DNA from: Actimicrobium sp034313845
Lineage (GTDB): Bacteria; Pseudomonadota; Gammaproteobacteria; Burkholderiales; Burkholderiaceae_D
Strand: one strand, 5' to 3'
NCBI RefSeq assembly: GCF_034313845.1
Contig: NZ_JAVIWN010000004.1
DNA length: 64,000 nt
A program made the position numbers and the translations under genes. The notes beneath the pieces were generated by a model. That model did no database searches, was not told the DNA's origin, and saw only the letters and a list, made by a program, of their open reading frames with translations. Numbering within the stretch: position 1 is the stretch's first letter; each line of letters opens with the position of its first letter. Of this stretch, positions 8,827 to 20,100 are shown one piece after another.

Positions 8827-10365
8827 GTGGAAAAGACGCAAATGCGAGACCCCGACGAATTCGATCTGGTGGTGGTAGGCGGTGGCATCAACGGTGCGGG
8901 CATCGCGCGCGATGCGGCAGGACGTGGCCTCAAGGTCCTGCTGTGCGAGAAAAATGACCTGGCCGAACATACGTCGTCGGCCAGTACCAAGCTGGTCCAC
9001 GGCGGGCTGCGCTACCTCGAATATTACGAGTTCAGCCTGGTGCGCAAAGCGCTCCGGGAACGCGAAGTATTGCTCAACCTGGCACCTCACATCATCTGGC
9101 CGCTGCGCTTTGTGATGCCGCATGTGGCCAGCCTGCGGCCTGCGTGGATGATACGCGCCGGTCTTTTTTTATACGATCACCTGAGCCGCCGCAAATTTTT
9201 GCCCGCCTCGCGCGGCGTCGACCTGCGCCAGCACGTCGCGGGTGAACCGCTGCTCGACTCGCTCGAACGCGGCTTCGTCTATTCCGATGCCTGGGTTGAC
9301 GATGCCAGGCTGGTGGTACTCAATGCGATCGATGCGAAGGAGCGCGGTGCGACCATCCTGACGCACACGGTTTTCATGTCGGCGCAACGCGTGGCCGACC
9401 GATGGCAAGTGCAGTTGCGTAGCGATGGTCAGCCGGAACGAACAGTGCGTGCCCGCGCCATCGTCAATGCCGGCGGCCCGTGGGCCAGCAATCTGCTGAA
9501 ACAGAATTTGGCGCAGCCCCGTCACGCGGACCTGCGACTGGTCAAAGGCAGCCACATCGTGACCCGGAAACTGTTCGATCACGATCATGCCTACATTTTT
9601 CAGAATCCCGACAAGCGCATCATTTTCACGATCCCGTACGAAAATGATTTCACGCTGATCGGCACCACCGACATGGAATACCAGGGCGATCCGGCCGAGG
9701 TATGCATCGCGCCGGAAGAAGTGACCTATCTGTGCGAGGCGATCAACCGCTACTTCAAGCAACCGATCACACCGGACGACGTGGTCTGGAGTTACTCCGG
9801 CGTGCGCCCGCTGCTGGCCGAAGAAGATGCGGCCAATCCGTCGGCGGTCACGCGGGACTACCATCTCGAAGTCGAGGTACCTGACCATCAGGCGCCATTG
9901 CTCTCAGTTTTTGGCGGCAAGATCACGACCTTCCGGCGTCTTGCCGAAGACGCGATGGACCTGCTCGCAGAACCGCTCGGCATCGACCGCCCGGCCTGGA
10001 CGGCCACGGCGACACTGCCCGGTGGCGACCTGCCGGACGCGGACTTCGATGCGTTCCTGCAGGCTTTTTCGGCACGCCATGCATGGCTGCCGCCGGCACT
10101 GGCCAAGCGCTATGCGCGGTCTTACGGCACGCGTGCCGAACGGCTGCTTGACAGCGCCACGTCGATGACCGCACTCGGTGAAGAACTCAGTCCGGGCCTC
10201 TACGAAAGCGAGGCACGCTACCTGATCGATCAGGAATGGGCGACCAGCGCCGACGATATCCTGTGGCGGCGTACCAAGCTCGGTCTGCATGCCACGCCTT
10301 CATCACGCCAGCGCCTTGACGACTGGCTCGCCGTCCAGACCAATGGCGTAACCTTGACCGTTTAG
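8827..10365 (+). CDS. glpD: Aerobic glycerol-3-phosphate dehydrogenase
   Basis: A 512-aa FAD-dependent, membrane-associated enzyme that oxidises sn-glycerol-3-phosphate to dihydroxyacetone phosphate and passes electrons to quinone. The FAD-binding GxGxxG-type loop (VVVGGGINGAGIARDAAGRG) is at the N-terminus, followed by the family motif STKLVHGGLRYLE. The GTG at 8827 is preferred because AGGAG lies 5 bp before it; the ATG at 8812 overlaps that ribosome-binding site, and an ATG at 8842 is also possible. First gene of glpD-glpK-glpF. No glpR repressor gene is in the window. Confidence 0.96.
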   Translation: MEKTQMRDPDEFDLVVVGGGINGAGIARDAAGRGLKVLLCEKNDLAEHTSSASTKLVHGGLRYLEYYEFSLVRKALREREVLLNLAPHIIWPLRFVMPHVASLRPAWMIRAGLFLYDHLSRRKFLPASRGVDLRQHVAGEPLLDSLERGFVYSDAWVDDARLVVLNAIDAKERGATILTHTVFMSAQRVADRWQVQLRSDGQPERTVRARAIVNAGGPWASNLLKQNLAQPRHADLRLVKGSHIVTRKLFDHDHAYIFQNPDKRIIFTIPYENDFTLIGTTDMEYQGDPAEVCIAPEEVTYLCEAINRYFKQPITPDDVVWSYSGVRPLLAEEDAANPSAVTRDYHLEVEVPDHQAPLLSVFGGKITTFRRLAEDAMDLLAEPLGIDRPAWTATATLPGGDLPDADFDAFLQAFSARHAWLPPALAKRYARSYGTRAERLLDSATSMTALGEELSPGLYESEARYLIDQEWATSADDILWRRTKLGLHATPSSRQRLDDWLAVQTNGVTLTV

Positions 10366-10392
10366 CACCGGTTCATGCAACAACCCGTGATC

Positions 10393-10418
10393 GCCCGCGC
10401 AGCGCGTGCTGCACGGGC
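10393..10418 (+). promoter_or_regulatory. Hairpin between glpD and glpK
   Basis: Two 11-base arms (GCCCGCGCAGC and GCTGCACGGGC) around a 4-base loop, with one mismatch in the stem that would be a G-U pair on the opposite strand. It lies midway in the 96-bp glpD-glpK gap with no following T-run. It may tune differential mRNA stability; this is inference. Confidence 0.45.
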
Positions 10419-10461
10419 CATTGACCCGCATGTCCAACACTCTTTTTCCGAGGTGAGACAG

Positions 10462-11985
<1,524 letters not shown>

Positions 11986-12048
11986 GATAACCCTCCCCCG
12001 AGGCAGCCTTCAGGACACGGTCGTCCGGCTGCCACGCTGCGGGGATCA

Positions 12049-12067
12049 CCGATGCGCCTCGCATCGG
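12049..12067 (+). promoter_or_regulatory. Perfect hairpin between glpK and glpF
   Basis: An 8-bp perfect stem (CCGATGCG/CGCATCGG) with a 3-base loop in the 121-bp glpK-glpF gap. No T-run follows, so read-through into glpF is expected. Confidence 0.5.
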
Positions 12068-12106
12068 CCCGCGTAGTTCACTTGCGCTAGTGACCGGAGC
12101 ACCATC

Positions 12107-12817
12107 ATGACGAATCCTTTGTTCGCTGAATTTATCGGCACCGCTTTGCTGGTCCTGCTGGGCGACGGCGTCGTCGCCAACGTCGTACTGAAAAAAACCA
12201 AGGGCCACGATAGCGGCCTGATCGTCATTGCCCTCGGCTGGGGCATGGCAGTATTTGTCGGTGTGCTGTGCACGGCGGCGGCCAGCGGTGCCCATTTGAA
12301 TCCGAGCGTGACGGTCGCCCTGGCACTGGTCGACAAATTCCCGTGGGATCAGGTGCCCGGCTATATCGCCGCGCAGATGGCTGGCGGAATGGCCGGCGCG
12401 TTTCTGGTGTGGGCGGTCTACCAGAAGCATTTCGAGGCGACGCCGGACGCCGATACCAAGCTCGCGGTGTTCTGCACCGGGCCGGCGATTCGCGGCGCAT
12501 GGGGTAGCCTCGTGTCGGAAATCGTCGCCACTTTTGTACTGGTGTTTGCAGTCCTGAACATGGCCGCGCCGCGTTACGGACTGGGCGCGATGAATGCCTT
12601 GCCGGTCGGTTTGCTGGTAGTCGGCATCGGTGTCTCGCTCGGTGGCACGACCGGCTATGCGATGAGTGCGGCACGTGATCTTGGCCCGCGCCTGATGCAC
12701 GCCCTGCTGCCGATTTCCGGCAAGCGTGACAGTGACTGGGGCTATGCGTGGATCCCGGTGGTCGGGCCAATGATAGGTGCCGCCCTGGCTGCACTGCTGT
12801 ACAACGCCAAGTTCTGA
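12107..12817 (+). CDS. glpF: Glycerol facilitator / MIP-family channel
   Basis: A 236-aa six-helix major intrinsic protein placed after glpD and glpK, so glycerol entry is the likely role. The first half-helix motif reads HLNPSVT (NPS in place of NPA). The second, usually AMNPARD, reads AMSAARD, so the pore asparagine and proline are replaced by Ser and Ala while the Arg of the selectivity filter and the following Asp are kept. The DNA at 12660-12680 is clear on this. The overall fold looks intact, with a glycine-rich helix and GPMIGA near the end. Function as a glycerol channel is likely from context, but the altered second motif is notable. Confidence 0.9.
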   Translation: MTNPLFAEFIGTALLVLLGDGVVANVVLKKTKGHDSGLIVIALGWGMAVFVGVLCTAAASGAHLNPSVTVALALVDKFPWDQVPGYIAAQMAGGMAGAFLVWAVYQKHFEATPDADTKLAVFCTGPAIRGAWGSLVSEIVATFVLVFAVLNMAAPRYGLGAMNALPVGLLVVGIGVSLGGTTGYAMSAARDLGPRLMHALLPISGKRDSDWGYAWIPVVGPMIGAALAALLYNAKF

Positions 12818-12865
12818 TCAGGCGGCACTCAAAAAAATTCGCCCGCCGGAATCTACCCGGAGGAC

Positions 12866-12889
12866 GAATTGACTACCGAATTGACTACC
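12866..12889. repeat. Tandem 12-bp direct repeat
   Basis: Two adjacent identical copies of GAATTGACTACC between the convergent glpF and YeeE/YedE genes. Probably a slippage product; no function assigned. Confidence 0.8.
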
Positions 12890-12908
12890 TAAGGTTCGCT
12901 AGAAAAAC

Positions 12909-14123
12909 TCAGCAGGCGCTCGCCCGTACCGGAACCGGCAAATTGAACAGCGGCCGCACAAACAAGCCCGCCCAATTGCCGACCAAAGCAAACACGATCC
13001 ACATCCAGCCATGCAAACTACCTGATGCAATCCCGCTGAAAAACGCGCCAATATTGCAGCCATAGGCCAGTCGTGCGCCATAGCCCAGCAGCAAACCACC
13101 GATCACCGATGCCAGCAAATGACGGCCGGAGATCGACCATTCCGGCTTGAATTTGCACGCCATCCCGGCCGACAGCAGCGCGCCCAGCATGATGCCGAAA
13201 TCCATCACCGAGGTGGCATCGGACAGCACCGGCGCAGCCAGCGCCTGTTGCATCGCCGGTGCCGAATAACCGGACCAGGTCTCGATCGGTACCTGCATTG
13301 CCTGCAACGCCATGCCGCCCCACAGCCCGAAAGCCGACGTGATACCCCACGGCCGGCCGGCAAGATACAAGGTCACAAAATTGAGCACCGCCAGCCCGAC
13401 TGCACCTGCCAGCAGTGGCCACGGACCACGCAACCAGGTGGCATTGCGAATTGTCAGGATCGGTTCGACGACGCCATGACGGGACCGCTCGATACGTGTC
13501 ACCACCCAGTATGCCGTCGCAAATACAGCGATGTTCAGCAAGAGTGCCAGCGGCCAGCCAAAGGCCTTCACCAGTGACACTGGCGCATGCGATGGCAATG
13601 ACTGCCACCAGCCAAGGTGGGTGATCCCAATGACCGAGCCCACCACGAAAAACAGCAAGGTCACGAACATCCGTGTGTTGCCGCCGCCCGCGGCGAACAG
13701 CGTTCCCGACGCACAGCCGCCGCCCATTTGCATGCCGAGTCCGAACAGAAAGGCACCGACGGCCACCGATACGCTCAACGGTGACACGAAACCGGTGACC
13801 GGCTGACCAAACAGCGAGCCATTCGCCAGAGCCGGAAAAATCAGCAGGCAAGCCACGCCCAGCATGACCATCTGGGCGCGAAAACCGGCGCTGCGCCCAT
13901 CGGCCAGCAAGACCCGGAACGCCGATGTGAAACCGAACATCGCGTAATACAGCACGATGCCCAGTGCGCTACCGGTCGCAAACAGCAAGGCCATTCGGGT
14001 CGAGACAGTCTGGTTGATGACGACCGCCAGAACCAGCATCAGCGCCAATGCGCCGATGATGACCCGAATCTGTACTGCGGGTTGGTCCGGCATTTGCCGG
14101 GAGAGGGTTGCGCTACGGTTCAT
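12909..14123 (-). CDS. YeeE/YedE-family (thiosulfate-type) sulfur transporter
   Basis: A 404-aa polytopic membrane protein of the YeeE/YedE family, whose best-studied members import thiosulfate. The characteristic conserved cysteine motifs are visible: MGGGCASGTLFAAGGGNTRM in the first half and AYGCNIGAFFSGIASGSLHG near the C-terminus. It lacks an adjacent TusA-like gene. It ends facing glpF; its start is 38 bp from the end of the molybdenum-hydroxylase large-subunit gene on the same strand, so it may be the last gene of that transcript. Substrate by family only. Confidence 0.88.
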   Translation of the reverse strand: MNRSATLSRQMPDQPAVQIRVIIGALALMLVLAVVINQTVSTRMALLFATGSALGIVLYYAMFGFTSAFRVLLADGRSAGFRAQMVMLGVACLLIFPALANGSLFGQPVTGFVSPLSVSVAVGAFLFGLGMQMGGGCASGTLFAAGGGNTRMFVTLLFFVVGSVIGITHLGWWQSLPSHAPVSLVKAFGWPLALLLNIAVFATAYWVVTRIERSRHGVVEPILTIRNATWLRGPWPLLAGAVGLAVLNFVTLYLAGRPWGITSAFGLWGGMALQAMQVPIETWSGYSAPAMQQALAAPVLSDATSVMDFGIMLGALLSAGMACKFKPEWSISGRHLLASVIGGLLLGYGARLAYGCNIGAFFSGIASGSLHGWMWIVFALVGNWAGLFVRPLFNLPVPVRASAC

Positions 14124-14160
14124 GATGTCGATTCTTACAGTGAGGGTGGAGACAAAAAAA

Positions 14161-16476
14161 TTACGTTGCGGTCAATTGATCACGAATCGGCAATTGGCGA
14201 ATACGCTTGCCGGTCGCCGCAAAAATCGCATTACACAGCGCGGGCGCGACCGGTGGCAACGGTGGCTCGCCGACACCACCGGGGGCCACCGCGTAGTTCG
14301 GTGCCACAGTATGCACGCGGATTTCACGTGGTACTTCGTTTTGCCGCAACAGCTCGAAGTCATGGAAGTTCGATTGCTCGACACGACCCTCCTTGAAGGT
14401 AATCTGTCCCTTGATGGCCAGCGTCAGACCCATGATCAACGCGCCTTCGACCTGCGAACGAATCCGCTCCGGATTGACTTGCGGTCCGCAATCGATCGCC
14501 ATGTCAACGCCCACCACTTCCATCACACCCTTGTCGTCGACGGCTACTTCGATCACGGTCGCGGTGTAACTCATGAACGAGTAGGCCATCGCAATGCCGA
14601 GCCCGTGACCCTTGGGCAGCTTGCGACCCCAGCGAGCCTTGGCGGCAGCCAGTTCGACCACGCCGCGCATGCGGCCGGTATCGATCGGATAAATTTCCGG
14701 TGATTCGCCGTAGTTGCTGGTGTCGCCCATGGCCGTCGGATTGAGTTTGCGGGCCGGGCCGATCAGTTCGAGCAAGTAGTCTTTCGGGTCGCGCTTGGCA
14801 GCAGCGGCGAGTTCGGCAATAAACGATTGCACGCCAAACGCATGCGGAATGTTGTAGACCGAACGGAACCAGCCAATCCGTGCGTGGGCGGGCACTTCCG
14901 GCGTCTCGATGCGGATGTTCGGAATGGCGTACGGAATATTGATCGCGGTTTGTCCCATTTCACCAATGCCCAAACCCATCGCGCCCGGCACGAAGGTCGA
15001 ACGGATAGTCGGTGCGGCCGAGCGATGCAGCCAGGCGGTCGGCTTGCCGGCGGCATCGACGGCTGCCTCGAAATGTTCTACCGAGACGGTATGCAAATAA
15101 TCGTGGCGGATATCATCGTCGCGGGTCCATTGCACCTTGACTGGCTTGCCATCCATGGCCTTCGATAACAGCGCTGCTTCGGCGGCAAAGTCGGGTTTGG
15201 ATTTGCGACCGAAACCGCCACCGAGCAAGGTGATATTGACTGTGACTTGCTCGGGCTTGATGCCGAGGTGCTTGGCGACGATTTCGGCAGTGGCTTGCGG
15301 TGCCTGCACCGGTGCCCAGATTTCGCATTTGCCGTCGACGAAGTGCGCGGTGGCGACCGGTGGCTCCATGGTCGCGTGGGCCAGATGCGGCAGATAGTAT
15401 TCGGCGCTGACGGTCTTCTTCGATGCGGCCAGTACCTCCATCGTCTTGCCTTCATCGCGCACTGCCTTGGCCGGTGCACGCGCCACGACTTCCATCGTCT
15501 TGCGGAATTCGGCCGAGTTGTAGCTCGCGTTCGGACCGTCTTCCCATACGATTACCAGCGCTTCACGGCCTTTCATCGCCGCCCAGGTATTGGTCGCGAT
15601 CACCGCCACGCCACCCAGCGGATTGAAGCCGACCGGACCCGGCGTGGCCTTGATTTCAACCACCCGCAGCACGCCCGGCAGGGTCAGCGCCTTGGCCGGG
15701 TCGAAGCTGACGACTTTGCCGCCCAGCACAGGCGGACGCGCCACGACCGCGTAGACCATGCCGTCGAGCCGGACATCGATACCGAACCTGGCGCGACCAT
15801 GAACGATGTCGGCACCGTCGATGAGCTTGGCATTGTTTTTACCGATGTAGCGAAATTGCGCCGGCTTTTTGAGTACCAGTGTTTCGGTTGCCGGAATTGG
15901 TAGCGCCGCTGCCGCCACAGCGACCTGGCCGAAACCGATCTTGCGACCGGTCGGAACGTGCACCAGTTCATGATTGCGGGCCTGTACTTCACTGACAGGT
16001 ACTTTCCATTCGGCGGCAGCAGCCGCTTCGAGCATCATCCGCGCGGCGGCACCGACCCGGCGCAACGGGGCCAGCGACTGACGCAGGCTGCGCGAACCGT
16101 CGGTATTCTGATTGCCGTACAGCGTCTGGTTGCCCTGTGCCTGGACGACCTTGACTTGCTTGAGGTCGGCTTCGAGTTCTTCGGCCACCACCAGCGGAAA
16201 ACTGGAGCGTACGCCCTGCCCCATTTCAGAACGGTGACAGATCACCGACACCATGCCATCGGCAGCGATCGAGACAAACACCAGCGGGTTGTCGACCAGA
16301 CCGCCCGGCATGCCAGCACCGCCATATTTTTTTGCAGGGGGTGGTGTCGCGGTTTGTGCAAACAGATTGCCGGACTGGGTCACGGCGATCAGGAAACCGG
16401 TCGCACCGACTGTTTTTAACAGGCGGCGGCGCGATGGATCGCTCGGTGTACCGAGCGTGATGTCGTTGTTCGTCAT
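14161..16476 (-). CDS. Molybdopterin-binding subunit, isoquinoline-oxidoreductase type
   Basis: A 771-aa xanthine-dehydrogenase-family large subunit. The N-terminus carries a twin-arginine signal (SRRRLLKTVGATGFLIAV), the known arrangement for periplasmic IorB-like enzymes. The molybdopterin loop GGGFGRK is present near mid-protein, and a GGVGEPPLPP segment near the C-terminus holds the catalytic Glu. The reaction would be hydroxylation of an aldehyde or N-heterocycle using water. The start at 16476 has AAGGAG before it and overlaps the small-subunit stop as ATGA, so the two are translationally coupled. No FAD subunit is adjacent, as usual for this type, where electrons go to cytochromes. Confidence 0.93.
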   Translation of the reverse strand: MTNNDITLGTPSDPSRRRLLKTVGATGFLIAVTQSGNLFAQTATPPPAKKYGGAGMPGGLVDNPLVFVSIAADGMVSVICHRSEMGQGVRSSFPLVVAEELEADLKQVKVVQAQGNQTLYGNQNTDGSRSLRQSLAPLRRVGAAARMMLEAAAAAEWKVPVSEVQARNHELVHVPTGRKIGFGQVAVAAAALPIPATETLVLKKPAQFRYIGKNNAKLIDGADIVHGRARFGIDVRLDGMVYAVVARPPVLGGKVVSFDPAKALTLPGVLRVVEIKATPGPVGFNPLGGVAVIATNTWAAMKGREALVIVWEDGPNASYNSAEFRKTMEVVARAPAKAVRDEGKTMEVLAASKKTVSAEYYLPHLAHATMEPPVATAHFVDGKCEIWAPVQAPQATAEIVAKHLGIKPEQVTVNITLLGGGFGRKSKPDFAAEAALLSKAMDGKPVKVQWTRDDDIRHDYLHTVSVEHFEAAVDAAGKPTAWLHRSAAPTIRSTFVPGAMGLGIGEMGQTAINIPYAIPNIRIETPEVPAHARIGWFRSVYNIPHAFGVQSFIAELAAAAKRDPKDYLLELIGPARKLNPTAMGDTSNYGESPEIYPIDTGRMRGVVELAAAKARWGRKLPKGHGLGIAMAYSFMSYTATVIEVAVDDKGVMEVVGVDMAIDCGPQVNPERIRSQVEGALIMGLTLAIKGQITFKEGRVEQSNFHDFELLRQNEVPREIRVHTVAPNYAVAPGGVGEPPLPPVAPALCNAIFAATGKRIRQLPIRDQLTAT

Positions 16477-16937
16477 GCTTTTACTCCTTGTGCGGCAACC
16501 GTCTTGATGGCTGCGCGAATACGGGTGTAGGTACCACAACGGCACAGGTTGCCGCTCATGGCGTCATCGATGTCGCTGTCGGAAGGCTTGGGCGTGCGCT
16601 TGAGCAAAGCGATGGCCGACATGATTTGTCCGCCCTGGCAATAACCGCATTGCGGTACGCCGGCCTCGACCCAGGCGACCTGCAACGCCGCGCCCAGCTT
16701 GTCGTTTTCGACCTGCTCGATGGTCGTGATCTGTTTGCCGACAGCGGCAGAAATCGGCGTGATGCAGGAACGGATGGCAACGCCATCAAGATGAATGGTG
16801 CAGGAACCGCACAGGCCCATGCCGCAGCCGAACTTGGTGCCGGTCAGGCCCAGTTCATCGCGCAGGGTCCAGAGCAGGGGTGTGTCTTGCGGTACGGTGA
16901 CGGTGTGAGCACGTCCATTGATAGTCAACGAAGTCAT
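16473..16937 (-). CDS. [2Fe-2S] subunit of molybdenum hydroxylase
   Basis: A 154-aa iron-sulfur partner of the preceding subunit. Plant-type [2Fe-2S] cysteines are in GCGMGLCGSCTIHLDG, and the second cluster motif is CGYCQGG plus NLCRCGTY. Length and order match IorA/CoxS-like proteins. The start at 16937 (MTSLTINGR) is chosen over an ATG 11 codons upstream because the ferredoxin fold begins here. It has no signal peptide and would be exported with the Tat-signal-bearing large subunit. Confidence 0.94.
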   Translation of the reverse strand: MTSLTINGRAHTVTVPQDTPLLWTLRDELGLTGTKFGCGMGLCGSCTIHLDGVAIRSCITPISAAVGKQITTIEQVENDKLGAALQVAWVEAGVPQCGYCQGGQIMSAIALLKRTPKPSDSDIDDAMSGNLCRCGTYTRIRAAIKTVAAQGVKA

Positions 16938-17148
16938 GGTGATATGTCCGGGGAGATGAGGAAACTGCACATCGGCATCGGTGTCGGTGTCTGGACGCGA
17001 TGCCGGTCGTTAAACGCAACGGCGGTGTCAATGGAGTTGCAGCAATAAATCATTCGAGTAGTAACTCTATACCAGCGAGTAATAGTCCGCTTGGCATTAA
17101 TTCATGTTAGCTATCAGTGTAGCTGCACACAATATCCCGGCGTTGACG

Positions 17149-20100
17149 TTAGCTGGCGGACAGATGAACGCGATTGCGTCCGGCTCCCTTGGCCAGATAC
17201 AGCGCGTCATCGGACGCGCGCAACAGGTTGGCCATGGTGCCCGGATTGCCGGCATGATGGATCGCCACGCCAATACTGATGGTGACTTTGCCCAGCGGCG
17301 ATTGCGCATGCGGCATCGCGAGCTGTTCGATGAGCAGCCGGACCGCCTCGGCCAATTGCAAAGCGTCGTGGTTATCGGTGTTGGCCAGCACGATAGAAAA
17401 CTCTTCGCCACCATACCGTGCTGCCAGGTCAGCGCTGCGGCGCGTGCCGCCCTGCAGGACGGCGGCGATGCGACGCAGACAGTCGTCACCGGCCTGATGC
17501 CCGTAACAGTCATTGAATTTTTTGAAGTGGTCGACATCAATCATCAGCACGGCCAGCGGAAAGCCAGTGCGACCGGCGCGGCCCCATTCGCTGGACAGGA
17601 CTTCATCGAACCGGCGCCGGTTCGCCAGTCCCGTGAGGCCATCGGTGGCTGAGAGCGTGGCCAGCTTGCCATTGGCGTCTTCCAGCTGCGCCGTGCGTTC
17701 GGCCACGCGCAATTCCAGACTGTCCACCATCCGCGCATGGGCAATTGAAATCATTGCCTGTCCGCCTAGCGTGCGCAGGAACTCGGCACGCTCGGCGGTG
17801 AACGATGAGTCGGTCAGGTTATTTTCAAGATACAGCAGGCAGGCCACCTGTCCGCCCTGCCGGATTGGCAGGCACAGCACCGACCGCGGCTGCTGTCGTT
17901 GCACATACGGATCGCCTGAAAAATGGGGCGACAAACTCAGGTTGTCCTCGATGATGACCTCGCCGGTGCGCACCACAAATCGCAGCAGCGACAGCGGGAA
18001 TTGCACGTCGGCGGCGCTCTCGAGCGACACCACACGCGACTCCAGTACGGTGAGGCGGCTGTCATCCATCTCGGCTTCGACACGCCAGACAGCGGCATCG
18101 AGCAGCAGCAGTCGCGCCACCTGCGCACCGGAATTTTCGCGCACGATGGCAATGAGGTGCTGCAGCACGTTGCGCAAGCCGATTTCATCGGACAGGGCCT
18201 GCGATGCCTTGATGATCGATGCGAGGTCGAGCGCCGCATTGCCGGATGCGCCAGTCGTGTTGGTCGCCGCGACGAAATGTGGCGCAACGGTGCCGCTACC
18301 CGCATTGACCAGACTGCCATGTAGCGCGGCAAGTTGCGCCACCTTGCCGTCGGCACCCCAGCGCCGGTACAAGCCCAGCGCTTCTTGCAGGAACGTGGCG
18401 GCAACACGCGGCTGGCAATGCGCCAGCCAGAACTGGCCGCACAATTCATTGGCCAGCGCTTCGACATGAAGATAGCCGCTGTCATGCGCCGCATCGATCG
18501 CTTGCTGGTAAAAGCCCAGTGCCAGCGGCATGTCGTTGTGAGTGCGCGCCAGCTCCGCTTGCACCAGCCAGTTGCCGGCGGCGTGGTTGGCAGGATTCAG
18601 TTGCGCCCAACTGGCCAGCAGCGCCATGAGTGCCGTCACGCGTTCGAGCAATGCGTCGGCATCGGCACGCTGCGGTTGCCGTTGCAGTTGGCGCAGCCAG
18701 ATCAGTGCCGCATACAACGTCGTTTCCGGCACCTTGGCCTGGCCGCGAAGTATCTGTACCACCAGATCGCGCTGATGGGCCTGCTGTTCGGCGTCGGCAC
18801 TGTCGAACAGGTAGGCGTTACGGATTTTGCCCTGATAAAAATAGGCGAGATACAAGCGCGAACTGCCGTAACGCGCCAGAAAACCGGCCTCGCTGAAATC
18901 GTCGTCATCGTAACTGTCTGTGCTGCGGGTCAGACCCATCAGGCAACGGGCTGGCTGCAGCGCACCGGCGATCGTGCAATCGACCATGTCTTGCTGACCG
19001 TTACTGCGCATGATCCCGAGGTCACGCGTGGTGGCTTGCAGCAGGTCCGGCAGATAGTGACCAAGAATGAGCCGGTCAGTGGCCCGCACTGCCGCGACCA
19101 CACCGACATTGACAAAGTCGCCGCTGTCGCGGGCATCGCGCAAGGCGTCATCGTACAGCGCGATCGAACTGCTCAAGGGTTGCGTCCAGTGGCTGATCAT
19201 CGCGCCAAACATCAGGCCGGTCAGTACGCGCGCCTGCATGTTCTCGCCACGGTTGGCCAGCTCCAGCGCCATCGCACCGAAGCGGTAACTGCGCCGGTCG
19301 TGATACGTCCCGGAAAGGAAAAAAGCATAGGCGACATAGGCAACCGGCGTGAATTCGCTATTGCCCTGCTGCAGCGACAGGCGCGTCATCGACACCACCA
19401 TCGTCATGCTCAGGTCTTGCTGACCGGCGTAATAGCTGGCTTGCCACAAGCGCTGCATCATTTGCATCGTCGCGCGCGCGAACGGGTCCTGCATCGGCGC
19501 GGCCTCCAGCAAGGCGTCGATATCGCAATCGCCGTAGTGTTGCGCAAGGTCGGCAACCATGTCCGCAATGCCGGCCTTGAGCACGCGACTGTCGTCGCTG
19601 ACCGTCATTCCCAGTAAACCCAGTGCATCACGCAAGATGTGGATCGCTTCGGGCAAACGACCCTGCAACTGATACTGGCTGGCTTGCTGCCCGATGCAGC
19701 GAATGGCTTGCAGTGCATCGGTACTGTGGGCCCGCACCAGCGGATAGATCGCCTCGGCCTGTGCAAACTGATTGCACAGACACGCGGTCTCGGCGGCACC
19801 CAGTTGCAGGTCGAGCATCAGCGCGGTGTGCGTTTGCCATGCGTGGTCGGGCAACAGCGCGATCCCGATGTGCATGTGGCGCGCCGCTGCCTCGAACGCC
19901 GCCGCACCGCGCGCCTTGACGCCGGCGCGGTAATTCAATTGGGCGAGGTGGAGCAATTCGGCGGCGTCGGTCATGCCGTCACGTCCGGCATTGAACTGGT
20001 CGACGATGGCAAATAACTGGGCATCGGGATCAGCATCGGTGGCGTGACGCAGCAGTTCCCGCCCGATCTGCAAGTGACTGGCCTGGCGCGCTGCCATATC

